From positions 1-64,000 of the forward strand of contig NZ_WHUV01000008.1 of the NCBI RefSeq assembly GCF_009380155.1: 64,000 bases of DNA. Reading direction: 5' to 3'. The notes below the pieces were generated by a model. The model saw only the letters and a program-made list of their open reading frames with translations. It was not told the origin of the DNA and did not search any database. Of the stretch, positions 46,652 through 58,827 are shown one piece after another. Position numbers and translations under genes: made by a program. Each line of letters starts with the position of its first letter. The stretch's first letter is position 1. The DNA is from Pseudomonas piscis. GTDB lineage: Bacteria > Pseudomonadota > Gammaproteobacteria > Pseudomonadales > Pseudomonadaceae.

Positions 46652-47078
46652 GCAGTTGCTTGGCGCGCTGGCAGAAGGCATCCACCAGGGTATTCGCCGC
46701 CTGGTTGAACAACGGCCCCAGGGTGGCGCGAACCAGCGGCCCGGCGTAGTCGAACGACAGGTCGAGGCTGATCTTGCAGGCCTTTTCCCCCAGCGGCTTG
46801 AATATCCACAGGCCGTGCAGCTGGTTGAATGGCCCCTCCTCCAGATTCATCTCGATCGACTGACCCGGCACCAGGGTGTTGCGAGTGACGAAGTGCTGGC
46901 TCAGCCCCCCCTTGGCCACCTCCAGGCTGGCACGCATCTGTTCGGCGCTGCTTTCCAGCACCGTGGACGAAGAACACCAAGGAAGGAACTCCGGATACCG
47001 GGCCACATCGTTGACCAGGTCATACAGAAACTGCGCTGGATAGGGCAAAAGGGCCGAACGTTGAATATGGGTCGTCAT
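46644..47078 (-). CDS. ratA: RatA-type START-domain protein
   Basis: 144 residues, polyketide cyclase/START fold (IQRSALLPYPAQFLYDLVND, RYPEFLPWCSSS). E. coli RatA blocks 70S formation when overproduced; the related Coq10 family binds ubiquinone, so the physiological role is debated. The usual neighbours smpB and rnfH are near, but here a transporter gene stands between ratA and smpB. Confidence 0.9.
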   Translation of the reverse strand: MTTHIQRSALLPYPAQFLYDLVNDVARYPEFLPWCSSSTVLESSAEQMRASLEVAKGGLSQHFVTRNTLVPGQSIEMNLEEGPFNQLHGLWIFKPLGEKACKISLDLSFDYAGPLVRATLGPLFNQAANTLVDAFCQRAKQLHG

Positions 47079-47085
47079 GTGAGCT

Positions 47086-48489
47086 TCATTTCCACAACTG
47101 GGCGGCAAACACCACAAGAATGCCGACGGGCGCCACATAGCGCATCAAAAACAAGGCCAGGGCGAACAACAAGGGGCTACGCAGCGACAGCTCATCACGC
47201 ACCGCCTCACGGCCCATCACCCAACCTGCAAATACCACGAAGCACAAACCGCCTAGAGGCAACATGATCCGCGAGGTGAAGAAGTCGATCACGCCGAAGA
47301 AGTCCAGGCCGCCAGCCGCCCCCCATTGGTAGAGGTGGAAAGCGCCGCCTTCGTTCACGAAAAACTTGGCCTGCTGCCAGATGTTGAAGGAAAACACCGT
47401 TCCCAACCCCACGAACCAGCAGCTGAACGCCAGCCAGAATGTCACCCAGGCGCGGCGGATTTTAGTCCTCTCGACAAGATAAGCCACCATCGGCTCCAGC
47501 AGAGAGATGGCCGAACTCCATGCGGCAATGGCCACCAGGATGAAAAACACTACGCCCATGAGCTGGCCGAACGCCACATTTCCGAAGGCGAACGGCAGGC
47601 TGATGAACATCAGTCCCGGCCCCTCACTGGGGTTCAGGCCCGCCGCGAAGACGATGGGGAACAGCGCCATCCCGGCCAACAGCGAGACAAAGGTGTCCAG
47701 CAGCGCCACACCCACCACCGTTCCGGCCAGGGACGAATGCTTGGGCATGTAGGCGCCGTAGATCATGATCGACCCAACCCCCACGCTCAGGGAGAAGAAG
47801 GCATGGCCCATGGCCGGCAACAGGCCATCCAGCAGGCGCTCCAGGCTGAAGTCGAACATGAAGTGCAGGCCCTGCATGAAGTGCCCAGTAGTCATGCTGT
47901 AGCCCAGCAGCACCAGCAACATGACGAACAGCAGCGGCATCATGACCCGCAGACTACGCTCGAGCCCGGCGACCACGCCCTTGGCGATCACCAGCGCCGA
48001 CAACGCCATGAACAGGGTATGCCAGAGGGTCAGGCGCCAAGGATCGGCGGTCACCGAAGCGAAGTAGGCACTGACCTGCTCGGCCGTGACGCCGCTGAAA
48101 TCACCGCGACCCATGTCGATGATGTAGTCCAGCGACCAACCACCGACCACGCTATAGAAGGAAAGGATCAGCAACGCCGTGATCATTCCGGCGAAGGCAC
48201 CCCAGGACCACTTGGCCGAATGCCCGGCCTCTTGGGCCAGGACTTTCAAGGCGTTGGCCGGACTCTGCCGAGCCCGGCGCCCGATCAGGGTTTCGGCCAG
48301 CATCACCGGCAAGCCGATCAGGGCGATACACGCCAGGAACACCAGGACAAAAGCACCGCCACCATAGACGCCGACCATATAGGGGAATTTCCAGATGCTC
48401 CCCAGGCCTACGGCCGAACCAGTTGCTGCGAGTATAAAGACCCAGCGGCTTGCCCAGCCGCCGTGGACAGAGACCCTGTCTGTCGACAT
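47086..48489 (-). CDS. Sodium-dependent transporter, NSS family
   Basis: 467 residues, about 11-12 membrane helices. The first helix holds the sodium-site pattern FILAATGSAVGLGSIWKFPY typical of neurotransmitter:sodium symporters. Substrate not deducible (amino acids are usual). It is 7 bp upstream of ratA, so probably co-transcribed; divergent from smpB. Confidence 0.93.
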   Translation of the reverse strand: MSTDRVSVHGGWASRWVFILAATGSAVGLGSIWKFPYMVGVYGGGAFVLVFLACIALIGLPVMLAETLIGRRARQSPANALKVLAQEAGHSAKWSWGAFAGMITALLILSFYSVVGGWSLDYIIDMGRGDFSGVTAEQVSAYFASVTADPWRLTLWHTLFMALSALVIAKGVVAGLERSLRVMMPLLFVMLLVLLGYSMTTGHFMQGLHFMFDFSLERLLDGLLPAMGHAFFSLSVGVGSIMIYGAYMPKHSSLAGTVVGVALLDTFVSLLAGMALFPIVFAAGLNPSEGPGLMFISLPFAFGNVAFGQLMGVVFFILVAIAAWSSAISLLEPMVAYLVERTKIRRAWVTFWLAFSCWFVGLGTVFSFNIWQQAKFFVNEGGAFHLYQWGAAGGLDFFGVIDFFTSRIMLPLGGLCFVVFAGWVMGREAVRDELSLRSPLLFALALFLMRYVAPVGILVVFAAQLWK

Positions 48490-48605
48490 CGTTAACGCGC
48501 CCAACCGAAAAAAAGAGCGCGCATTGTCCGGGATTCAATCAACCTGCTCAAGCACGCTGCATCACCGTAGCGGGCGACCGCGCAACTCCCTATAATGCCG
48601 CCCCT

Positions 48606-49088
48606 ATGGCTAAACAGAAGAAACACCCAACAGGGACCATCGCGCAAAACAAAAAGGCGCGTCACGATTACTTCATCGAACATCGTTTCGAGGCTGGACT
48701 GGTCCTGGCCGGCTGGGAAGTAAAGAGCCTGCGGGCGGGCAAGGCACAACTGGTAGACAGTTACGTGCTGCTCAAGGATGGCGAGGCCTGGCTGTTCGGC
48801 AGCCATTTCACCCCGCTGACCACCGCCAGCACCCACGTCATCGCCGACCCGACGCGCACGCGCAAGCTGCTGCTCAACCAGCGCGAGCTGGAAAAGCTGT
48901 TCGCCGCGGTGCAGCAGAAGGGTTATGCCTGCGTCTGCCTTTCGCTCTACTGGAGCAAGCACCTGGTCAAGTGCGAGATCGCACTGGGCAAGGGCAAGAA
49001 GGAATATGACAAGCGGCACACCGAGCGCGAGCGCGATTCCGACCGGGAATTGCAGCGCGCCGTGCGGACCAAGGGCAAGGAAGACTGA
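48606..49088 (+). CDS. smpB: SsrA-binding protein
   Basis: 160 residues (MAKQKKHPTGTIAQNKKARH), OB-fold core (AGWEVKSLRAGKAQL) and basic C-terminal tail (DKRHTERERDSDRELQRA). It delivers tmRNA to stalled ribosomes. The tmRNA gene is about 9.7 kb away in this window. Confidence 0.98.
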   Translation: MAKQKKHPTGTIAQNKKARHDYFIEHRFEAGLVLAGWEVKSLRAGKAQLVDSYVLLKDGEAWLFGSHFTPLTTASTHVIADPTRTRKLLLNQRELEKLFAAVQQKGYACVCLSLYWSKHLVKCEIALGKGKKEYDKRHTERERDSDRELQRAVRTKGKED

Positions 49089-49109
49089 CCGTCCTACCCT
49101 GAAGTCGTC

Positions 49110-49164
49110 ATCGCCGGTACTGCGGTTTCTGCACCATCGATGCAGGAACCGCAGTACCGGTGAT
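49110..49164. terminator. Long inverted repeat between smpB and lldR
   Basis: ATCGCCGGTACTGCGGTTTC... pairs with ...GAACCGCAGTACCGGTGAT over about 24 bp around a 7-bp loop. It separates convergent genes; likely a two-way terminator. It has no long T-run. Confidence 0.55.
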
Positions 49165-49169
49165 TTGCA

Positions 49170-49937
49170 TCAGATGCCCTTGCGCCGCTCGGCCCGGGCC
49201 ACCCGCTGTACTTCCTGACGCACCTCCTCGAGCACCTCCTGCACATAGAGAATGTGCCGACTGGAGACTTCGCGCGCGTCCTCCGCACGCCCTTCGATAA
49301 TCGCCAGGTACAGGTCACGGTGCTGGCTGATCAGCATCTCGCGGGTTTCCGTGCGCTGCTTGTACATGCCGCCGATATTGGTCACCACGTTGCGCTTGAG
49401 CAGATCGAACAGCCCGCGAATGGTGTGCAACAGCACAGCGTTATGGCTAGCCTCGGCAATCGCCAGGTGGAACCGGGCATCCGCCGCCCCCTCCTCGCTG
49501 CGGCTGTCGTCATTGGCATGGGCATAGCAATCCTGCAGTTCCTCGAAGGCCTGGGTCAGGCGCTCGCGATCCACCGGGGTCGCCCGCAGCGCCGCGTAGT
49601 AGGCGCAGGACGCTTCGAGGGTATGGCGGAACTCCAATAGATCACGCTGGGCCTCGGGATTGTTTTCCAGAAGATGCAGCAGTGGATCGCTGAAGGTCGA
49701 GCCCAGGGCTTCCACCACATAATTGCCGCCGCCCTGGCGGCTCATCAGCAACCCCTTGGCGGTCAACTTCTGGATCGCTTCACGCAGCGATGGACGTGAA
49801 ACCCCGAACTGCTCGGCCAGGGCGCGCTCGGCCGGCAAGCGTTCACCCGCCTTCAAGGTACCTTCGAGAATCATCGCTTCCAGGCGCTCGACTATGTCGT
49901 CGGACAAACGGCGCTGGCGTATCTGGTCAAACCCCAT
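49170..49937 (-). CDS. lldR: FadR-type regulator of lactate use (LldR)
   Basis: 255 residues; N-terminal GntR helix-turn-helix (ALAEQFGVSRPSLREAIQKL) and C-terminal FCD domain with metal ligands (DARFHLAIAEASHN, TNIGG, SQHRDLYLAI). LldR releases DNA on binding lactate. GGGGAG six bases before the ATG supports this start over the GTG before it. Divergent from lldP, with an operator between. Confidence 0.92.
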   Translation of the reverse strand: MGFDQIRQRRLSDDIVERLEAMILEGTLKAGERLPAERALAEQFGVSRPSLREAIQKLTAKGLLMSRQGGGNYVVEALGSTFSDPLLHLLENNPEAQRDLLEFRHTLEASCAYYAALRATPVDRERLTQAFEELQDCYAHANDDSRSEEGAADARFHLAIAEASHNAVLLHTIRGLFDLLKRNVVTNIGGMYKQRTETREMLISQHRDLYLAIIEGRAEDAREVSSRHILYVQEVLEEVRQEVQRVARAERRKGI

Positions 49938-50129
49938 CACTCACTCCCCAGCCTCCGACCCATCGTCGGGGGGCTCTATTCTGGCCTATTCACGCCGCGC
50001 CAACACCTGGCAGAAGGCAGACATTTCCAGCGATCAGATGCGCTCCCGCGCCCGCTTTCGACAAAAGTTCTAGGGCGGCAAATTGACACACCGAGCATCG
50101 GGCTTTTACCCTAGCCAACAGCGATTGTA

Positions 50130-50146
50130 AATTGGTCTTACCAATT
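50130..50146. promoter_or_regulatory. LldR operator upstream of lldP
   Basis: AATTGGT-CTT-ACCAATT, a perfect 17-bp palindrome of the TGGT-N3-ACCA class bound by FCD-type GntR regulators. A TTGACA at 50083-50088 lies upstream, so the site would fall just downstream of the promoter. Confidence 0.8.
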
Positions 50147-50197
50147 AACCAACTCGCTAGCAGTGCCTGACCAACAACAATTAGGGGCCACCCCACT

Positions 50198-51892
50198 ATG
50201 CAAACCTGGCAACAGCTCTATAGCCCGCTTGGCAGCCTCGGCCTGTCCGCTCTCGCCGCTGTCATCCCGATCGTGTTCTTCTTCCTGGCTCTGGCCGTGT
50301 TCCGCCTCAAGGGACATGTCGCCGGGAGCATCACTCTGGCCTTGTCGATCCTAGTGGCGATCTTCGCCTTCCAGATGCCCGCCGACATGGCCCTGGCTGC
50401 CGCTGGCTATGGATTTGCCTACGGTCTTTGGCCCATCGCCTGGATCATCGTCGCCGCCGTATTCCTCTACAAGCTGACCGTGAAGAGCGGCCAGTTCGAG
50501 ATTATCCGCAGCTCGGTGCTGTCGATCACCGACGACCAGCGCCTGCAGGTACTGCTGATCGGCTTCTGCTTCGGCGCCTTCCTCGAAGGTGCCGCAGGCT
50601 TCGGCGCGCCAGTGGCGATCACCGCCGCCCTGCTGGTGGGCCTGGGCTTCAACCCGCTGTACGCCGCGGGCCTGTGCCTGATCGCCAACACCGCGCCAGT
50701 GGCCTTCGGCGCCCTGGGCATCCCGATCATCGTCGCCGGCCAGGTGACCGGTATCGACGCCTTCAAGATCGGCGCCATGACCGGCCGCCAATTGCCCCTG
50801 CTGTCGCTGTTCGTGCCGTTCTGGCTGGTGTTCATGATGGATGGCCTGCGCGGCGTCAGGGAGACCTGGCCAGCGGCACTGGTGGCCGGCCTGAGCTTCG
50901 CCGTGACCCAATACTTCACCTCGAACTTCATCGGTCCGGAGCTGCCGGACATCACCTCGGCCCTGGCCAGCCTGGTCGCCCTGACGCTATTCCTGAAGGT
51001 CTGGCAACCCAAGCGCAGCGCCGGCGCGCGCATTCCCGGGGTCAGCGCCGACATCGCCATCACCGCCAGCGCCGGCGGCTTCGGCCAGCCACGCAGCACC
51101 CTGGCCTCGCCCTACAGCCTGGGCCAGATCTTCAAGGCCTGGTCGCCATTCCTGATCCTCACCGTGCTGGTCACCATCTGGACCCTCAAGCCGTTCAAGG
51201 CGATGTTCGCCGCCGGTGGCGCGATGTACGCCTGGGTGTTCAACTTCGCCATCCCGCACCTGGATCAGCTGGTGATCAAGGTGGCGCCGATCGTCACCAC
51301 GCCAACGGCCATTCCTGCGGTGTTCAAGTTCGACCCGATCTCGGCCACCGGCACCGCGATTTTCTTCTCGGCACTGCTGTCCATGCTGGTACTGAAGATC
51401 GACTTCAAAACTGGTCTGACCACTTTAAAGGAAACCTTTTACGAGCTGCGCTGGCCGATCCTGTCCATCGGCATGGTGCTGGCCTTCGCCTTCGTCACCA
51501 ACTACTCGGGCATGTCTTCGACCATGGCCCTGGTCCTGGCGGCCACCGGCGCGGCCTTCCCGTTCTTCTCGCCGTTCCTGGGCTGGCTGGGGGTGTTCCT
51601 CACCGGTTCCGATACTTCGTCCAACGCCCTGTTCAGTTCGCTGCAGGCCACCACCGCGCATCAACTGGGGGTCAACGACACCCTGCTGGTGGCGGCCAAC
51701 ACCAGCGGTGGCGTGACCGGCAAGATGATCTCGCCGCAGTCGATCGCCGTGGCCTGCGCCGCCACCGGCCTGGTGGGCAAGGAGTCCGATCTGTTCCGCT
51801 TCACACTCAAGCACAGCCTGTTCTTTGCCACTATCGTCGGTCTGATCACCCTGGCCCAGGCCTACTGGTTCACCGGCATGCTGGTGCACTAG
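50198..51892 (+). CDS. lldP: L-lactate permease
   Basis: 564 residues with about 12-14 membrane helices, matching the LctP family length. Features: FCFGAFLEGAAGFGAPVAIT and the C-terminal SGGVTGKMISPQSIAVACAA. It imports L- and D-lactate and glycolate. First gene of the lactate operon. Confidence 0.96.
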   Translation: MQTWQQLYSPLGSLGLSALAAVIPIVFFFLALAVFRLKGHVAGSITLALSILVAIFAFQMPADMALAAAGYGFAYGLWPIAWIIVAAVFLYKLTVKSGQFEIIRSSVLSITDDQRLQVLLIGFCFGAFLEGAAGFGAPVAITAALLVGLGFNPLYAAGLCLIANTAPVAFGALGIPIIVAGQVTGIDAFKIGAMTGRQLPLLSLFVPFWLVFMMDGLRGVRETWPAALVAGLSFAVTQYFTSNFIGPELPDITSALASLVALTLFLKVWQPKRSAGARIPGVSADIAITASAGGFGQPRSTLASPYSLGQIFKAWSPFLILTVLVTIWTLKPFKAMFAAGGAMYAWVFNFAIPHLDQLVIKVAPIVTTPTAIPAVFKFDPISATGTAIFFSALLSMLVLKIDFKTGLTTLKETFYELRWPILSIGMVLAFAFVTNYSGMSSTMALVLAATGAAFPFFSPFLGWLGVFLTGSDTSSNALFSSLQATTAHQLGVNDTLLVAANTSGGVTGKMISPQSIAVACAATGLVGKESDLFRFTLKHSLFFATIVGLITLAQAYWFTGMLVH

Positions 51893-52028
51893 GCAATACT
51901 GATGGCGCCGCAAGGAATCGCGGCGCCAGTCATTCACCACCCGGTCTGCAAGGCTGCTGAAAGCTTGCTGGTTTATCTTTCAGCCGCCGCGACAGACGAA
52001 TAACCGGGACCACCCGGAGACACGCCTG

Positions 52029-52853
52029 ATGAGCGAGCTTTTCTACAACGCCGTGCCCAATGCGACCCGTGTCGCGCCACCCTTGGCCGAGCCCCGGCAG
52101 TACCCTGGCGCCAAGCCGGCGCGGGTCTACCTGTTCGGCACTTGTGTGGTCGATCTGTTCTATCCCGAAGCCGGGATGGATGCGATCCACCTGCTGGAGC
52201 GCGAAGGCATTCGCGTGGAATACCCACAGGGGCAAAGCTGCTGCGGACAACCGGCCTACACCAGCGGTTACACCGAGCAGGCGCGCACCGTGGCCCGCGC
52301 ACAACTGGCGCTGTTCGCCGGGGACTATCCGGTGGTGGTGCCTTCGGGCTCCTGCGCCGGGATGATTCGCGAGCACTACGCGGACTTGTTCAAGGACGAG
52401 CCCGAGACCCTGGCACAGGTGCAGGCCCTGGCCGCACGCACCTATGAGCTGGCCGAGTTCCTCCTGCATGTGTGCAAGGTGCAACTCAAGGACAGCGGTG
52501 AGCCGATCAAGGTGGCGTTGCACACCTCCTGCTCGGCGCGCCGGGAAATGAACACCCACCTGCACGGGCGTGAGCTGCTGTCACAACTGGGCAACGTGGA
52601 ACGGGTAGAACACAGCCACGAAAGCGAATGCTGTGGCTTTGGCGGGACTTTCAGCGTCCGAATGCCGGATATCTCTGGCGCCATGGTCGCGGACAAGACC
52701 CGCTCGCTGAAAGACTCCGGCGCGCACCAGGTGGTCAGTGCCGACTGCGGCTGCTTGATGAATATCAACGGTGCCCTGGAGAAACAAAGAGAGGCATTGC
52801 GCGGCCAGCACCTGGCGAGCTTCCTCTGGCAGCGTACCGGAGGTGCCCAATGA
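52029..52853 (+). CDS. lutA: Lactate utilization protein A (LldE)
   Basis: 274 residues with two CCG domains: SCCGQPAYTSGY and ECCGFGGTFSV, plus partner cysteines (PSGSCAG, LHTSCSARREM, ADCGCL). Such domains hold Fe-S clusters. With LutB and LutC it forms the iron-sulfur L-lactate dehydrogenase. Confidence 0.95.
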   Translation: MSELFYNAVPNATRVAPPLAEPRQYPGAKPARVYLFGTCVVDLFYPEAGMDAIHLLEREGIRVEYPQGQSCCGQPAYTSGYTEQARTVARAQLALFAGDYPVVVPSGSCAGMIREHYADLFKDEPETLAQVQALAARTYELAEFLLHVCKVQLKDSGEPIKVALHTSCSARREMNTHLHGRELLSQLGNVERVEHSHESECCGFGGTFSVRMPDISGAMVADKTRSLKDSGAHQVVSADCGCLMNINGALEKQREALRGQHLASFLWQRTGGAQ

Positions 52854-54304
52854 GCACTCCCGAGCTGATTCCGACCACGACGGTGGCGGACGATTTTCGC
52901 ACCCGGGCCCACCAGGCCCTGGGTGACCAGCAACTGCGCAACAACTTTCGCAGCGCCATGGATTCACTCATGGCCAAGCGTGCGGCCTCGTTCAGCGATG
53001 CCCACGAAAGAGAACACCTGCGCGCCCTGGGCAATGCGATTCGCGCCCGGGCGTTGTCCAAGCTGCCCGACCTGCTCGAGCGCCTGGAACAGAACCTGAC
53101 CCGCAACGGTGTGACAGTGCACTGGGCGGAAACGGTGGACGAGGCCAATGGCATCGTTCTTTCGATCATCCGTGCTCACGAGGCACGGCAAGTGATCAAG
53201 GGCAAATCGATGGTCAGCGAGGAAATGGAAATGAACCATGTCCTCGCTGAACAAGGCATTGAATGCCTTGAGTCGGACATGGGCGAGTTCATCGTCCAGC
53301 TCGACCACGAGAAGCCTTCACACATCATTATGCCGGCGATCCACAAGAATGCCGGTCAGGTCGCGTCCTTGTTCCACGACAAACTTGGCGTGGAGTACAC
53401 CAAGGACGTCGACCAACTCATCCAGATCGGTCGCAGGGTCCTGCGGCAGAAATTCTTCGAAGCCGACATCGGCGTCTCCGGCGTCAACTTCGCCGTGGCC
53501 GAGACCGGCACCCTGCTGCTGGTGGAAAACGAAGGCAACGGGCGCATGTCCACCACCGTGCCGCCGGTGCACATCGCCGTCACCGGGATCGAGAAAGTGG
53601 TCGAGAACCTGCGCGACGTAGTACCGCTATTGTCGCTGCTGACCCGCTCGGCCCTGGGCCAGCCCATCACCACCTACGTCAACATGATCTCCGGCCCACG
53701 CAAAGAGCATGAGCTCGACGGCCCCCGGGAAGTGCACCTGGTGTTGCTGGACAACGGCCGCAGCCAGGCGTTTGCCGACAGCGAACTGCGCCAGACCCTG
53801 AACTGCATCCGCTGCGGCGCCTGCATGAACCACTGCCCGGTGTACACGAGGGTCGGCGGCCACACCTATGGCGAGGTCTACCCGGGGCCGATCGGCAAAA
53901 TCATCACCCCGCACATGGTGGGCCTGGCCAAGGTCCCGGATCACCCCAGCGCTTCGTCGCTGTGCGGTGCCTGCGGCGAAGTCTGCCCGGTGAAGATCCC
54001 GATCCCCACGTTGCTGCGGCGCCTGCGCGAAGAGAACGTCAAGGCCCCGGACAGCCCGCACCCGGTAATGCGTGGCCAGGGCAGCAAGTTCTCGCGCAAG
54101 GAGCGTTTCATCTGGAACGCCTGGGCACGGCTAAACAGCTCGCCCACCCTGTATCGCCTGTTCACCCTGGCGGCCACCCGGTTGCGGGCGCTGGCCCCGA
54201 GCAACGTCGGCCCCTGGACCCAGAACCACAGTGCGCCAAAACCCGCCGCCCGGTCGCTGCACGACCTGGCCCGCGAGCACCTGGCCAAGCAGGAAGATCG
54301 CTGA
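52850..54304 (+). CDS. lutB: Lactate utilization protein B (LldF)
   Basis: 484 residues; LUD domain plus ferredoxin-like [4Fe-4S] motifs CIRCGACMNHCPVY (about 320) and CGACGEVCPVKIP (about 370). Electron-transfer subunit of the L-lactate oxidation complex. ATGA overlap with lutA. Confidence 0.96.
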   Translation: MSTPELIPTTTVADDFRTRAHQALGDQQLRNNFRSAMDSLMAKRAASFSDAHEREHLRALGNAIRARALSKLPDLLERLEQNLTRNGVTVHWAETVDEANGIVLSIIRAHEARQVIKGKSMVSEEMEMNHVLAEQGIECLESDMGEFIVQLDHEKPSHIIMPAIHKNAGQVASLFHDKLGVEYTKDVDQLIQIGRRVLRQKFFEADIGVSGVNFAVAETGTLLLVENEGNGRMSTTVPPVHIAVTGIEKVVENLRDVVPLLSLLTRSALGQPITTYVNMISGPRKEHELDGPREVHLVLLDNGRSQAFADSELRQTLNCIRCGACMNHCPVYTRVGGHTYGEVYPGPIGKIITPHMVGLAKVPDHPSASSLCGACGEVCPVKIPIPTLLRRLREENVKAPDSPHPVMRGQGSKFSRKERFIWNAWARLNSSPTLYRLFTLAATRLRALAPSNVGPWTQNHSAPKPAARSLHDLAREHLAKQEDR

Positions 54305-54971
54305 TGAGTGCCAAGCACAACATCCTCGCCAAGCTGCGTAACAGCCTGAGCGGCACCACGCCTATTGTGGATAACTTCGACGAGACACTGGTCACCGAGC
54401 CCTATACCTACACCGCCGAGCAGCGTATCCCGCAGTTGCGCAAGCAGATGGAAGCGGTGCACACCGAGATCCACCTGAGCTGCGCGGCCGAGTGGCCCGG
54501 ATTGCTCGCCCGCCTGCTCCAGGAGCGCCAGCTGCGCAGCCTGCTGATCGCCCCGGGCACCGCCCATGGCCAGCAGGTGCAGCAGCACTGGGCCGAACAT
54601 CCCGAGCTGCCCGAACTCAAGACCTACGATCGGCCAGTGGAAGAATGGAAGGCCGAGCTGTTCAACGACACCCCGGCCAGCCTCACCGGCACCCTGGGCG
54701 CCATCGCCGCCACCGGCAGCCTGATCCTCTGGCCGACCCGAGAGGAACCGCGGCTGATGAGCCTGGTGCCACCGGTGCATTTCGCCCTGCTCAAGGCCAG
54801 CGAGATCCGCGACAACTTCTACCAGGTGCAGCAACAGATGAACTGGGCCGCCGGCATGCCGACCAACGCGCTGCTGGTTTCCGGCCCGTCGAAAACCGCT
54901 GATATCGAGCAAGTCCTGGCTTACGGCGCCCACGGCCCGAAAGACCTGGTGGTGCTGATCCTGGAGGACCA

Positions 54972-54975
<4 letters not shown>
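54304..54975 (+). CDS. lutC: Lactate utilization protein C (LldG)
   Basis: 223 residues, LUD/YkgG domain (ASLTGTLGAIAATGSLILWP, PPVHFALLKASEI). Third subunit of the Lut complex. Overlaps lutB by one base (TGATG) and the next gene by ATGA. Confidence 0.95.
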
Positions 54976-57782
<2,807 letters not shown>

Positions 57783-57916
57783 GGCCCAAGGTGCCCGGCG
57801 ACGGGCGCCTGCTCCGGCCTTTTCGTACAAAAAACGAACCCCGGCCCACGGGCGCAGTCCACTCTCCAGGCCCACGATAAAAGTGGGCCTTCCCCCTGTG
57901 ATCCAAGGAGACGACC

Positions 57917-58204
57917 ATGAAGCGCTCTGCACTGGCTGGACTGTTCATCACTGCTGCAATGTTGGCCTCACCGGCGTTCGCCGCCGGACAAGAAGACCTA
58001 TGCCAGATCAACCTGCAAAAGATCCGCGACGCCAAGGTCAGCACCGAAGCCATGAGCTCGGACCTGAGCAGCGACATCGACTCCAAGGTCCAGCAAGCCA
58101 CCGCCGAACAGGCCAAGGGCACCGAGCAGGGCACCAAGAACTGCATCTCCCTGACCACCCAGGCGATCCAGATGTTGCAGAACAACACCAAGGGCGATCA
58201 GTAG
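57917..58204 (+). CDS. Small secreted protein of unknown function
   Basis: 95 residues. Signal peptide of 22 residues with the cleavage pattern SPAFA-AGQEDLC. The mature part has two cysteines (DLCQINL, KNCISL) that could form a disulfide, and is helix-rich. AAGGAG is well placed before the ATG. Not identified. Confidence 0.75.
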   Translation: MKRSALAGLFITAAMLASPAFAAGQEDLCQINLQKIRDAKVSTEAMSSDLSSDIDSKVQQATAEQAKGTEQGTKNCISLTTQAIQMLQNNTKGDQ

Positions 58205-58213
58205 CGCACCACC

Positions 58214-58237
58214 AAGGCCAACCTTCGGGTTGGCCTT
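58214..58237 (+). terminator. Terminator after the small secreted protein
   Basis: AAGGCCAACC-TTCG-GGTTGGCCTT, a perfect stem with the stable TTCG loop, 10 bp after the stop. Confidence 0.85.
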
Positions 58238-58291
58238 CTGACGACGATTAGCGTAGAATCCGCCAACCTGTTGTCGATGCATGACAGGCTC

Positions 58292-58685
58292 GGGGCCGTT
58301 TTGGATTCGACGCCGGTTGCGAAACTTTAGGTGCATGCCGAGTTGGTAACAGAACTCGTAAATCCACTGTTGCAACTTCCTATAGTTGCCAATGACGAAA
58401 CCTACGGGGATTACGCTCTCGCTGCGTAAGCGGCGCTAGCCCTTCCCCCCTGGTACCTTCGGGTCCAGCAATCATCAGGGGATGTCTGTAAACCCGAAAT
58501 GATTGTCATATAGAACAGAATCGCCGTGCAGTACGTTGTGGACGAAGCGGCTAAAACTTACACAACTCGCCCAAAGCACCCTGCCCGTCGGGTCGCTGAG
58601 GGTTAACTCAATAGACACGGCTAAGCATGTAGGACCGACAGCGGAGTACTGGCGGACGGGGGTTCAAATCCCCCCGGCTCCACCA
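58292..58685 (+). ncRNA. ssrA: tmRNA
   Basis: Starts GGGGCCGTTTTGGATTCGAC and ends GGTTCAAATCCCCCCGGCTC plus CACCA, so both tRNA-like ends and the encoded CCA are present (394 bases). The tag frame at 58388-58429 reads ANDETYGDYALAA then TAA. It frees stalled ribosomes with SmpB. Confidence 0.98.
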
Positions 58686-58698
58686 AATGATCAATCAA

Positions 58699-58722
58699 AG
58701 ACGTCCACGGACGTCTTTTTTT
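58699..58722 (+). terminator. Terminator after ssrA
   Basis: AGACGTCC-AC-GGACGTCTTTTTTTG, stem followed by a run of seven T. Confidence 0.9.
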
Positions 58723-58827
58723 GTGCCCAAAATCCGCCAATTCAAGGGCGATCCCAAACAGCACCGCCCCCTCCAGGCGATCATGCAGGGACAACGCCGA
58801 GCGCTCTCCCTGCATCGTCCATCACCC

